DNA of 64,000 nt, taken from positions 868,001 through 932,000 of the forward strand of contig NZ_JACHJP010000002.1 of NCBI RefSeq assembly GCF_014203715.1, given 5' to 3'. The stretch's first letter is position 1. Each line of letters starts with the position of its first letter. Source of the stretch: Streptosporangium saharense (GTDB lineage Bacteria > Actinomycetota > Actinomycetes > Streptosporangiales > Streptosporangiaceae). The position numbers were made by a program, and so were the translations under genes. The notes below the pieces were generated by a model that ran no database searches, was not told where the DNA came from, and saw only the letters and a program-made list of their open reading frames with translations. This document shows, one piece after another, positions 26,074 through 33,845 of this stretch.

Positions 26074-27220
26074 CGCGGGCGCTCACCACGACGAGCAGGG
26101 CCATCAGGACCGCGATCGACGGCAGCGGGACCGGCGTCAACGGGGTCGCAAGCACGGCCAACGCCACCACCGGGAAGCCCGCGTTCACCCACGGCCCCCT
26201 GCGGTGCGGCCTGACGTGCACCAGCCACACGCTGAGCACGAAGACGGCCACCGGCACCGCGACCGCGGCCCCGGCGGCGAGGGCGCCGATGTGGGCGTGA
26301 TGCGTGTCGTGGTCGATCACGACGCCGAGCCCGGCGCCGACCGCCGCGGCCGAGGAGAAGACCAGATAGTGGCCGTACCCCCAGCGGAAGGCCGCCCTTC
26401 CTGAGACGAGGATGCGGTCCGCGGGCTGCGCGAAGTACACCCACCACATCGAGAAGACGATCACGATCCCGCTGAGGGCGACCGACAGCAGGGCCGTCAC
26501 GACGATCCCCCGTTCGAGCCCGGCCTGGATCGCGTTCACGGCCGCCAGCACCGACTCACCCAGCACGATCAGCGTGAACAGACCGTAGCGCTCGGCGATG
26601 TGGCCCGGGTGCCACGCGGTCCGCCTGGCGCGCTCGGCCCACAGCGGCACCGCCAGCTCGGCCAGGACCAGCACCAGGAACCCGGCGAGCCCCGCCTGCC
26701 CCGTCAGCGCCAGCCGGGCGATCCATCCGGCCTGCACGAGGGTGACGCCGACCGCGTAACGCCGCGCGCTGGCGCGTCCCGGGGCGTCCTCCCTGGCGGC
26801 CCGCACCCAGAGCCCGACCATCGCCAGGCGCATCACCGCGTATCCCAGCGTGACCAGCCCGAAGTCCCGCTCCCCGAACGCCCTGGGCACCCCAGCCGCC
26901 AGGATGAGCACGCCGGTGATCTGCGCCAGCACCAGCAGCCGGTACAGCACGTCGTCGGTGTCGTAGGCCGAGGCGAACCAGGTGAAGTTCATCCACGCCC
27001 ACCAGATGGCGAAGAAGACCATGGCGTAGCCGAGGACCCCGCTGCCCGGATGCCCCTCGGACAGGGCGTGGTGCAGGCTGGCCGCCGCCTGCGCGACGCC
27101 GACGACGAAACACAGGTCGAACAGAAGCTCAAGGGGGGTCGAGGCGCGGTGCCCCTGTGCGGGGTCGCGGCCCGCCATGATCCTGCGCCAGGCGGGCCGT
27201 TCCAGGTCGGGTTCGCTCAT
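26063..27220 (-). CDS. Low-temperature-requirement A (LtrA) family membrane protein
   Basis: 385 residues with about ten membrane helices. Recognised from ASTPLELLFDLCFVVGVAQAAASLHHAL, FAIWWAWMNFTWFASAYDTDD, HIAERYGLFTLIVLGESVLA and MWWVYFAQPAD, all typical of the LtrA family. LtrA was first linked to low-temperature growth in Listeria; the biochemical activity is unknown. Single leftward gene with no apparent partner. Confidence 0.88.
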   Translation of the reverse strand: MSEPDLERPAWRRIMAGRDPAQGHRASTPLELLFDLCFVVGVAQAAASLHHALSEGHPGSGVLGYAMVFFAIWWAWMNFTWFASAYDTDDVLYRLLVLAQITGVLILAAGVPRAFGERDFGLVTLGYAVMRLAMVGLWVRAAREDAPGRASARRYAVGVTLVQAGWIARLALTGQAGLAGFLVLVLAELAVPLWAERARRTAWHPGHIAERYGLFTLIVLGESVLAAVNAIQAGLERGIVVTALLSVALSGIVIVFSMWWVYFAQPADRILVSGRAAFRWGYGHYLVFSSAAAVGAGLGVVIDHDTHHAHIGALAAGAAVAVPVAVFVLSVWLVHVRPHRRGPWVNAGFPVVALAVLATPLTPVPLPSIAVLMALLVVVSARVRA

Positions 27221-27326
27221 AGGTGCTCCGGTCTAGCACCCCTTGCCTCGCGGCGGCAAAGAGGCGACCCGGGATTGTCGGTGGCGACCGCTAACTTTCG
27301 ATCATCCCGATCCGAGGAGCTGTGAG

Positions 27327-27653
27327 ATGTACCGTCAGGGAGACATCCTGATCGTGCCCGTCGCCGAGGAGGCCGTCCCCGCCTCCGTCGTCACCTCGCC
27401 GTCCGTGCCGCGTGACGCGCGGGGCCGCCTGGTGCTGGCGCTGGGTGAGGCGACCGGGCACGCCCACGCCGTGGTCGGCCAGGGCACCCTGGTCCGCGGG
27501 ACGCGTCCCGCCGATCCGGCCTTCCTCAACCTCCCGTCAGGGGGACGGGTCGTCCACGAGGAGCACGCCGCGATCTCCCTGCCCAAGGGGTGGTACCGCG
27601 TGCTGCGCCAGCGTGAGTACATCCCCGGCGCCTTCCGCGTCGTCGCCGACTAG
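27327..27653 (+). CDS. Small hypothetical protein linked to DUF6745
   Basis: 108 residues from the ATG at 27327 after GAGGAGCTGTGAG. The sequence YRQGDILIVPVAEEAVP, LALGEATGHAHAVVGQGTLV and GWYRVLRQREYIPGAFRVVAD suggests a compact beta-barrel-like domain with a HAH motif. No enzyme family was recognised. It lies 23 bp before the DUF6745 gene in the same direction, so they are co-transcribed, and faces the STM401x operon. Confidence 0.75.
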   Translation: MYRQGDILIVPVAEEAVPASVVTSPSVPRDARGRLVLALGEATGHAHAVVGQGTLVRGTRPADPAFLNLPSGGRVVHEEHAAISLPKGWYRVLRQREYIPGAFRVVAD

Positions 27654-27676
27654 AAGATCGCCAGGAGCACCCGAGC

Positions 27677-28723
27677 ATGACCGTCACCAACGAACTCGCC
27701 GACACGCTGAGCGCCGCCGCACTCCGCTGGGAGGAGGTGGCCCTCAGGACCGGCCCCGCCGACCGCGCCCGCGCCGAGGCGGGGGTACGGCTGGCCTACC
27801 GGATCGGTGGTCTGGCCGAGCCCGAACGGATCATCTGGGTCGCCTCCCCCGTGGAGGGCGCCAGGCTCGCCGCCAACAGGGGCGGCGGCGAGCTTGAGAT
27901 GGGCCGCTGTGTCCGTGACGAGGTGCGCACCCGGCCGTGGGAGCGGGCCAGGACCGAGGCGCTGGCCAGGCTCGGGGCGGAAGGCTGGCCGCTGGTCTGG
28001 TCGCTGACCGGGGGCGTTCTGTGGGACCCGGTGAACCGCCTCGTCAACCGGATCCGCGGTGGCGTCGCCGCCGCCGCGGACTCGGAGGAGGCGGGGGCGC
28101 TGCTGCGCGCCTCGACGCTGGACGCCGTGCTCGGCCAGCACGACGCGCCGTGGCTCTCGCTGTTCGAGGCGCTGGGGGCGCCCGAGGTCGAGGGCCTGGT
28201 CATGGTCGCCGAGTCCGCGGGCTGGTGGTGGCCCTTCGAGCGGGTCGCGCTGGTCTGTGAGCGCCCGGCCGAGCTGCACCGCGACGAGGCGGGCCGCCCG
28301 CACCGCGCCGAGGGGCCCGCGCTGTCCTTCCCCGACGGCTTCGCGCTGTACGCCTGGCACGGCATGCCGGTGCCCGCCGAGTTCGGCGCCTCCATGACGG
28401 GCCTGACCCCCCAGCGCATCCGCGCCGAGGAGAACGCCGAGCTGCGCCGGGTGATGCTGGAGCACTTCGGCTACGAGCGCTACCTCGCCGAGTCGGGGGC
28501 CACGCCGCTGGACCGCGACGAGACCGGCGTGCTGTGGCGCATCGAGCTGCCCGACGACGAGGCGGTCTCGATGGTCGAGGTGGTCAACTCGACCGCCGAG
28601 CCCGACGGCACCTTCCGCACCTACTGGCTGCGGGTCCCGCCGTGGACCCGCACCGCCCGCGAGGGCGTCGCCTGGACGTTCGGCCTGACGGCCAGGGACT
28701 ACCAGCCGCTCAGAGAGACGTGA
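27677..28723 (+). CDS. DUF6745 family protein
   Basis: 348 residues. The C-terminal half contains the features I associate with DUF6745: WWWPFERVALVCERPAELHRDEAGRPHRAEGPALSFPDGFALYAWHGMPVPAEF, then ELRRVMLEHFGYERYLAESGATPLDRDETGVLWRI and the ending TFRTYWLRVPPWTRTAREGVAWTFGL. The N-terminus (about 1-170) is helical with no motif. The function is unknown; such proteins are often encoded near leucine-rich-repeat genes in actinomycetes. Its end overlaps the convergent STM4011 gene by 25 bp. Confidence 0.75.
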   Translation: MTVTNELADTLSAAALRWEEVALRTGPADRARAEAGVRLAYRIGGLAEPERIIWVASPVEGARLAANRGGGELEMGRCVRDEVRTRPWERARTEALARLGAEGWPLVWSLTGGVLWDPVNRLVNRIRGGVAAAADSEEAGALLRASTLDAVLGQHDAPWLSLFEALGAPEVEGLVMVAESAGWWWPFERVALVCERPAELHRDEAGRPHRAEGPALSFPDGFALYAWHGMPVPAEFGASMTGLTPQRIRAEENAELRRVMLEHFGYERYLAESGATPLDRDETGVLWRIELPDDEAVSMVEVVNSTAEPDGTFRTYWLRVPPWTRTAREGVAWTFGLTARDYQPLRET

Positions 28724-29574
28724 GGGATGCGTTCGAGGACTCCCCCGGCGAACACGTCGTAGAGCCCGGTCGGCTCCAGGTGGACGTAGCCGATGTGGCA
28801 GTCGCACACCGCCAGCGGGCAGCCCCGGGGACGCAGGGCCTGCCGGAAGGAGCCGTCGTAGAGGTTGCCGAGGACCTCGGGCACGAAGTGGCAGCGCCGT
28901 ACGGTGCCGTCGCCGTCCACGGAGACCACGCTCTCTCCGGTACGGCACGGCAGCCCGGCGCTGCGGTGCGGGGTCCTGCTGTGGTGGAACAGCGGGTCGA
29001 GCGCCGCCCAGGGGGCCGCCTCCTCGTCGGTGTAGAGGTGGCCCTCGGCGGCGTTCACCCACAGGTACACCTCCGGGGGCAGGTCCGCGCGCAGGCGCCT
29101 GGCGGCCTGGAGGTGCTCGGGCAGGCCGACGACGCCGACGCTGAAGCGGACACCAAGTGCGTGCAGCTCACGGCATCTGGCGAGGAAGCGCTCGTGGGTG
29201 ACCTGGCCGGGGTGGTAGGTCACCCACAGGGCGAGCGTGTCCAGGTCGGCCTCGGCCAGCCAGCCGGTGCGGCCGCTGAGGTTGGTCTGGATCGCGACCC
29301 TGCGGACGTGCGGGAGGCGGCTCAGCTCGACCATCGTCCCGCGGTACCACGAGCGGACCAGCCCCTCCCCCCACGGGGTGAACAGCACCGAGACGGGGTG
29401 GCCGCACTCCGCCGTCCACGCCGTGAACCGTTCGAGCGCCGCCCGGTCCCGCCGCAGCCGCTCGGGGCTGTCGCGGCGCTTGGCGAAGGGGCAGTAGGGG
29501 CAGTCGTAGTCGCAGCTGGACAGCGGTCCGCGATACAGGATCGTCAGGTGGGGGTTCACCGAGTCGTCTCTCAT
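28699..29574 (-). CDS. STM4011 family radical SAM protein
   Basis: 291 residues from the ATG at 29574, which overlaps the STM4012 stop (ATGA); longer in-frame openings upstream are shadow. The [4Fe-4S] ligands are in SSCDYDCPYCPFAKR (CX3CX2C, about residues 21-28), the radical SAM signature. The barrel continues through VAIQTNLSGR and WVTYHPGQVTHERFL. Late Cys residues (RRCHF and CPLAVCDCHIGYVH) could hold a second cluster or substrate. The family is uncharacterised. Last gene of the five-gene leftward operon. Confidence 0.88.
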   Translation of the reverse strand: MRDDSVNPHLTILYRGPLSSCDYDCPYCPFAKRRDSPERLRRDRAALERFTAWTAECGHPVSVLFTPWGEGLVRSWYRGTMVELSRLPHVRRVAIQTNLSGRTGWLAEADLDTLALWVTYHPGQVTHERFLARCRELHALGVRFSVGVVGLPEHLQAARRLRADLPPEVYLWVNAAEGHLYTDEEAAPWAALDPLFHHSRTPHRSAGLPCRTGESVVSVDGDGTVRRCHFVPEVLGNLYDGSFRQALRPRGCPLAVCDCHIGYVHLEPTGLYDVFAGGVLERIPHVSLSGW

Positions 29575-30881
29575 CGCTGCTCGTATCCCGCCATCAGCTC
29601 CCGTACCGGCGCCGAGAACAGCCACGGGCCGATCGCGTCGGAGTGGGCCAGCCCCTCGGAGGTCAGCCGCAGCCAACGCCCCTCGGGACCGTCGAGCCAC
29701 CCCCGGTCCGTCAGGATCTCCAGTTCGGCGGAGAAGTCCTCCGTCGCCTCGGTGTCGAAGCGCTTACGGTAGGCGTCCAGGTCCAGTCCCTCCGCCTGCG
29801 ACAGCGACTGCAGGAGGTGGCGGCGGCGCCGTTCCGCCTCGTCCAGGTGGAAGCCGACGTTGGCGAAGGCGAACTCCTCGGCGGGCAGCCGTACGTAGTC
29901 GTCGATGATCCCGCGCACCTGGCGGGCGGCGACCGCGTACTCGTGGGAGTAGTGCAGGCCGGAGGTGTAGGAGCGGGCCCCGCAGCCGAGACCCACCATG
30001 CCGTCGCTCTGGCAGGTGTACTCGGTCAGGCCACCGGAGCCCGGCAGCCGGAACATCCGCATCGACACCTGTTCGTACCCTTCGGCCAGCAGGTGGTCAC
30101 GGCCCTGACGGTAGAGGCCGAGCCGGTGGTCGTCCCAGTCGCCCGCGCGACGGCCGAGCCCGGTCAGCGGGCGGACGTACAGCGGGTACAGGTAGAGCTC
30201 CTCGGGCCGCCAGGCGAGCGCGGCGTCCAGCGAGTGGCGCCAGGTCCGCCCGGTCTGCCCGTCGATCCCGTAGATCAGGTCGATGTTGAGCGCCTCGAAC
30301 CCGGTGTCCCTGATCCGGCCGAGCGCTGCCTCGACCTCCGCCCGCCGCTGCGGTCTGACCGCGGCGCGGGCCTCGGCGTCGAGGAAGCTCTGCACCCCGA
30401 TGGAGATCCTGGTCGTGCCCCGCTCCGCCAGGACGGCGAGCCGGTCGGCCGTCGCCGTCGCGGGTGAGGTCTCCACCGACAGCGGTACGGCCCGCAGATC
30501 GACGCCCATGATCCGTTCGGTGAGGTCGAACAGCCTGGTCAGCTCGGCCGCGCTCAGGTAGGTCGGGGTACCGCCCCCGACGGCCGCGAGCACGAACTCC
30601 GGCCCGTCCAGGGCGTCCCGCACGGCCCGCGCCTGGCGTTCCAGCGCGTCGAGGTAGGCGGTGACGAGTTCCTCGGGGGCGCCGGTCCTGGTGAACAGGT
30701 TGCAGAACCCGCAGCGCATCTCGCAGAACGGGATGTGCAGGTAGAGAAAGAGGCTTTCGAGCGGCTCCCGCTCCCACACCCGCCGCAGCGTGGGCCGGGG
30801 GTCCAGCGGCCGGTAGGCCGTCTTGTGGGGATAGGCGTAGACGTATCCCTGGTAGGGACCCGCGTCCAGATCCGTCACCAC
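29571..30881 (-). CDS. STM4012 family radical SAM protein (HemW/HemN-like)
   Basis: 436 residues. The radical SAM motif is FCEMRCGFCNLFTR (CX3CX2C, about 50-57). GGGTPTYLSAAELTRLF and SIGVQSFLDAEARAAVRPQ are shared with coproporphyrinogen-III-oxidase-like enzymes (HemN/HemW), as are NIDLIYGIDGQTGRTW and GLGCGARSY. The C-terminal HemN-type helical domain is present. It belongs to the uncharacterised STM4012 family, named from Salmonella. It overlaps both neighbours, indicating tight co-expression with STM4011 and STM4013. Confidence 0.9.
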   Translation of the reverse strand: MVTDLDAGPYQGYVYAYPHKTAYRPLDPRPTLRRVWEREPLESLFLYLHIPFCEMRCGFCNLFTRTGAPEELVTAYLDALERQARAVRDALDGPEFVLAAVGGGTPTYLSAAELTRLFDLTERIMGVDLRAVPLSVETSPATATADRLAVLAERGTTRISIGVQSFLDAEARAAVRPQRRAEVEAALGRIRDTGFEALNIDLIYGIDGQTGRTWRHSLDAALAWRPEELYLYPLYVRPLTGLGRRAGDWDDHRLGLYRQGRDHLLAEGYEQVSMRMFRLPGSGGLTEYTCQSDGMVGLGCGARSYTSGLHYSHEYAVAARQVRGIIDDYVRLPAEEFAFANVGFHLDEAERRRRHLLQSLSQAEGLDLDAYRKRFDTEATEDFSAELEILTDRGWLDGPEGRWLRLTSEGLAHSDAIGPWLFSAPVRELMAGYEQR

Positions 30882-31678
30882 TGTCCCCTCTCCAGGACGA
30901 ACTCCCCGTAGGGCACGGTCCAGACGACCTCGTGGCCGATCCGGTGCCCGACGTGGCCGTCCTCCCCGTAGGCGGTGCCGTGGTCGGAGCAGACGATCGC
31001 GAAGGCGGGACGCCTGGCGCTCATCAGCGCGAAGAGCCTGCCGAGGTGCCGGTCCACGTACTCCAGCGCGGCGGCGTGGCTGCGCCGGTCGTCGCCGTGC
31101 TCACGGGTGGCGCCGGGCAGGTGGAACCAGTTCGGCTGGTGCAGCGCGGAGACGTTGACGAACAGGAACACCGGCCCTTCCGCCCCGGCGACCGCCCGCT
31201 CCGCGCACGCGATCTGCGCCTCGAACGAGGTCGGCGAGGTCACGCCGTACTCCGGCTCCCAGTGGCTCTCGGCGAACAGGCCGGGCAGCGTGGAGCCGAG
31301 CGGGGTCAGCTTGTTGAAGAAGCCAACTCCCCCGACGCAGATCGTGTGGTAGCCCACCGCCGCCAGCCCGGTGGGCAGGTCGGGGGCGTCAAACGTCCAG
31401 GTGCCCGGGGCCGTCGTCTCGCTGCCGGGGAACGTCGCGGCGAACAGCCGGGGATGCGGCCCAGGAGAGGCCGGGGTCGGCAGGAACCCGGCGAGGATCG
31501 CGGCGTGCGCGGCGTAGGTGAAGCTCCCCGGGCTGTGGCGCTTCTCCCACCGGCCGCCGGGCAGCGCCCGCGCCAGGGTGGGCAGGCGCCCCTCGGCCAG
31601 CGCCTCCTCCGCCACGTCGTATCTCAGCGTGTCGAGCGTCACCAGCAGCAGGTCGTGGCCGCCCACGATCTCGTTCAT
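30875..31678 (-). CDS. STM4013/SEN3800 family hydrolase (alkaline phosphatase superfamily)
   Basis: 267 residues from the ATG at 31678, one base after the STM4014 stop; the longer frame to 31837 is not needed. LLLVTLDTLRYDVAEEAL resembles the sulfatase/phosphodiesterase nucleophile region, with the Thr after LD as the likely nucleophile. HSPGSFTYAAHAAILAGFLP and the metal-site region IVCSDHGTAYGEDGHVGHRIGHEVVWTVPY complete the fold. It probably cleaves a phosphate or sulfate ester. No signal peptide is present, so it acts in the cytosol. Part of the STM4011-4015 operon. Confidence 0.87.
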   Translation of the reverse strand: MNEIVGGHDLLLVTLDTLRYDVAEEALAEGRLPTLARALPGGRWEKRHSPGSFTYAAHAAILAGFLPTPASPGPHPRLFAATFPGSETTAPGTWTFDAPDLPTGLAAVGYHTICVGGVGFFNKLTPLGSTLPGLFAESHWEPEYGVTSPTSFEAQIACAERAVAGAEGPVFLFVNVSALHQPNWFHLPGATREHGDDRRSHAAALEYVDRHLGRLFALMSARRPAFAIVCSDHGTAYGEDGHVGHRIGHEVVWTVPYGEFVLERGQW

Positions 31679-31679
31679 G

Positions 31680-32792
31680 TCACGCACCGGCGCCGGCCCC
31701 CACGGGAACGTGACGGCGCGCGATGGCCGCCACCTGGGCCCGGTAGGTGTCCAGCCCCTCGGCCGGGGTGCCGGGCAGGCCGGTGAGCCGGGGCAGCAGG
31801 TCGCCGAAGGCGTTGACCTCGGCCACCACGACGTCACGCCACCCGGTTCCGACCATGACGTCCACCCCGGTGGCCAGGCTGCCGGGGAAGCACGCCGCCG
31901 CCCGCGCGCAGACGTCCAGCAGCCGCGCCCAGCCGTCGGCCCCGAGCCGGGCCCGCACCGCGCCGAGGTCCCCGCGCTCCCCGCCCAGGTGCAGGTTCGT
32001 CATGGGCGTACGGCTGGCACGCACGACCGCGTGGGTCGGCGTGCCCTCGACCGTGACCACCCGCAGGTCGATCGCCCTGTCGCCGAGCGTGGCCTTGGGG
32101 AACCACCGCTCGACGTGCAGGCCGTCCGGGGCCAGCAGCTCGACGATCGCCGCGACGTCGCGCTCGTCGTCGTAGGCGCGCACCCGCAGCGAGTTGTACA
32201 GCGCCCCACCGGTCAGCTCGGCCGAGGTGACGGCCCTGATCCTGCCGGGGGCGACCTGCAGGGCGACAACGCCCGAGGCGGAGGAGCCGTGGGCGGGCTT
32301 GACGAACACCCGGTTCCACCCGGCCCCGGCCATCCGCTCGCGCAGTTCGGCGTAGCCGCCGACGGGTCCCGTCAGCGCGGGCGGCACGGGGACCCCGGCC
32401 GCCGACAGCCTCGCGTGGCAGCGCCGCTTGTCGAACATCACCGCGATCTCGCCAGGCTCGGCGAGCAGCCTGGCGCCGGGGGTATCCTCGACGGCTTGGC
32501 GGACGCGTTCGATCCCGGCCATGAAGGCGGCGTGCCAGGCGGCCCCGCCGCCCACCCGGGACGGCTCCCCCGGGCCGCGCAGCAGCGCGTCGGTCTCGGC
32601 GTCCTCGCCCGGTGACTCGATCCGCACGAGCGTGCCCGGCTCGAACCTGACATTTCGGCTTTTTTCCTGATTTTTCAGGATTTGTGTCCATGGCACGACC
32701 CGGGGTTCGGGCAGGCCGTGGGCGGCACAGGCGCTCGCGAACAGGGTGACCCTGCGTTCTCCCGGGGTGCCGACGACCGTCAGCGGGATCAT
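31680..32792 (-). CDS. STM4014 family protein, ATP-grasp fold
   Basis: 370 residues from the ATG at 32792, overlapping the STM4015 stop (ATGA); an ATG 8 codons earlier is less likely. The central domain has ATP-grasp features: FDKRRCHARLSAAGVPVPPAL, then FVKPAHGSSASGVVAL, VERWFPKA, IDLRVVTVEGTPTHAVVRASRTPMTNLHLGG and VDVMVGTGWRDVVVAEVNAFGDLLP with the metal-binding E and N. ATP-grasp enzymes join a carboxylate to an amine or thiol with ATP, often on peptides. The real substrate here is unknown. Fourth partner of the STM401x operon. Confidence 0.87.
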   Translation of the reverse strand: MIPLTVVGTPGERRVTLFASACAAHGLPEPRVVPWTQILKNQEKSRNVRFEPGTLVRIESPGEDAETDALLRGPGEPSRVGGGAAWHAAFMAGIERVRQAVEDTPGARLLAEPGEIAVMFDKRRCHARLSAAGVPVPPALTGPVGGYAELRERMAGAGWNRVFVKPAHGSSASGVVALQVAPGRIRAVTSAELTGGALYNSLRVRAYDDERDVAAIVELLAPDGLHVERWFPKATLGDRAIDLRVVTVEGTPTHAVVRASRTPMTNLHLGGERGDLGAVRARLGADGWARLLDVCARAAACFPGSLATGVDVMVGTGWRDVVVAEVNAFGDLLPRLTGLPGTPAEGLDTYRAQVAAIARRHVPVGAGAGA

Positions 32793-33739
32793 TCGGAGAC
32801 CGCCACGTAACGCCACTCGTCGTCGGGCTCCTCCTGGTCCGACAGGTCGACCTCGACGCCGAAGACCGCGAAGGCCGCCCTGACCCTGTCGGCCATGGGG
32901 TCGGTGAGGTAGTGGTGGTGCAGGTCGAGACGCTTCAGGTGGGTCAGCGGCTGACCGGACAGCAGCGCCTCGGCCCCCTCGTCGCCGAGGGCGCCCATCG
33001 ACAGCGCCAGCGTCTCCAGGCGGGCCACGACCGGCGCGGAGGCCACGGCCGCGGCGATCTCGTCCTGGATCTCGCTGTCCTGCAGGCCGAGGTGGCGCAG
33101 CGCGGGCAGCCGCTCACCGCTCAGGATGCCCTCCATGTCGGCCACGGTCGCGTCCCCGCCGTACTCGCTCACGCCGAGCCACAGCTCCAGGCGCTCAAGG
33201 GCGGGGAAGGTGCTCTCTCCGATCCCGCGGACCACGCCCGCGGGCAGGCCACCCGACTCGATCGACAGTTCCCTGAGGCTCTCGTGCCTGACCGGACGCA
33301 GCACGAGCCCGGAGCCGCCGCGCACGTCCAGCTGTTCGAGCTTCGGGAAGGCGGTCAGCAGCGGGGTGACGTCGCTCTGCTGGATCCACGAGATCTCGGC
33401 CTCCTCCCTGGAGATGTCGCCGAAGTACAGCGTGCGCAGGGCGGGCAGGCGCTCGGCGTGCTCGGTCAGCAGCCGTACGGCCTCGCTGGAGTCCCTCTCG
33501 TAGGCGCTTCCCCAGTTTCCGATGGTGAGGGCGGTGACCTTCGTCGTGTCCACCTTGCCGACGAAGCGCAGGAAGAGTTCCTCGAACTCCTCGGCGTCCC
33601 CGTCCCAGTCCACGCCGATCCGCCAGTTCGCCGCCTCGGGAGCGGGCAGCTCCCGCGTCTCCTCGTCGCTCCCTGGCACCTCCACGATGGGCAGCCTGCC
33701 GGAGGGGCTCTGCACGGGCGCGTCGTCGGCGTAGGTCAT
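32789..33739 (-). CDS. STM4015 family leucine-rich-repeat protein
   Basis: 316 residues from the ATG at 33739 behind CAGGAG; an ATG 12 codons upstream is rejected. Several LRR-type segments are visible, such as LPALRTLYFGDI, FPKLEQLDVRGGSGLVL, ALERLELWLGVS, LPALRHLGLQDSEI, VARLETLALSMGAL and LTHLKRLDLHHHYLTD. The N-terminus (ANWRIGVDWDGDAEEFEELFLRFV) is shared by STM4015 proteins. No signal peptide. It is likely a protein-binding scaffold for the enzymes encoded after it. First gene of the operon. Confidence 0.88.
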   Translation of the reverse strand: MTYADDAPVQSPSGRLPIVEVPGSDEETRELPAPEAANWRIGVDWDGDAEEFEELFLRFVGKVDTTKVTALTIGNWGSAYERDSSEAVRLLTEHAERLPALRTLYFGDISREEAEISWIQQSDVTPLLTAFPKLEQLDVRGGSGLVLRPVRHESLRELSIESGGLPAGVVRGIGESTFPALERLELWLGVSEYGGDATVADMEGILSGERLPALRHLGLQDSEIQDEIAAAVASAPVVARLETLALSMGALGDEGAEALLSGQPLTHLKRLDLHHHYLTDPMADRVRAAFAVFGVEVDLSDQEEPDDEWRYVAVSE

Positions 33740-33806
33740 TCCAGGGCTCCTGTCAGGCGAAATATGGCAGACCACTTCCTACCAGAGATCGCCGACACTT
33801 CATGGC

Positions 33807-33827
33807 TTGTCAGATAAATCCTGACAA
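33807..33827. promoter_or_regulatory. 21-bp inverted repeat between STM4015 and MFS gene
   Basis: TTGTCAG-N7-CTGACAA is a perfect 7+7 inverted repeat with an AT-rich spacer (ATAAATC). It sits in the 106-bp divergent gap, 18 bp before the MFS start and 67 bp from the STM4015 start. One regulator could control both transcription units; the regulator is not encoded next to the site. Confidence 0.55.
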
Positions 33828-33845
33828 AACAGACAGTGGGTCATC

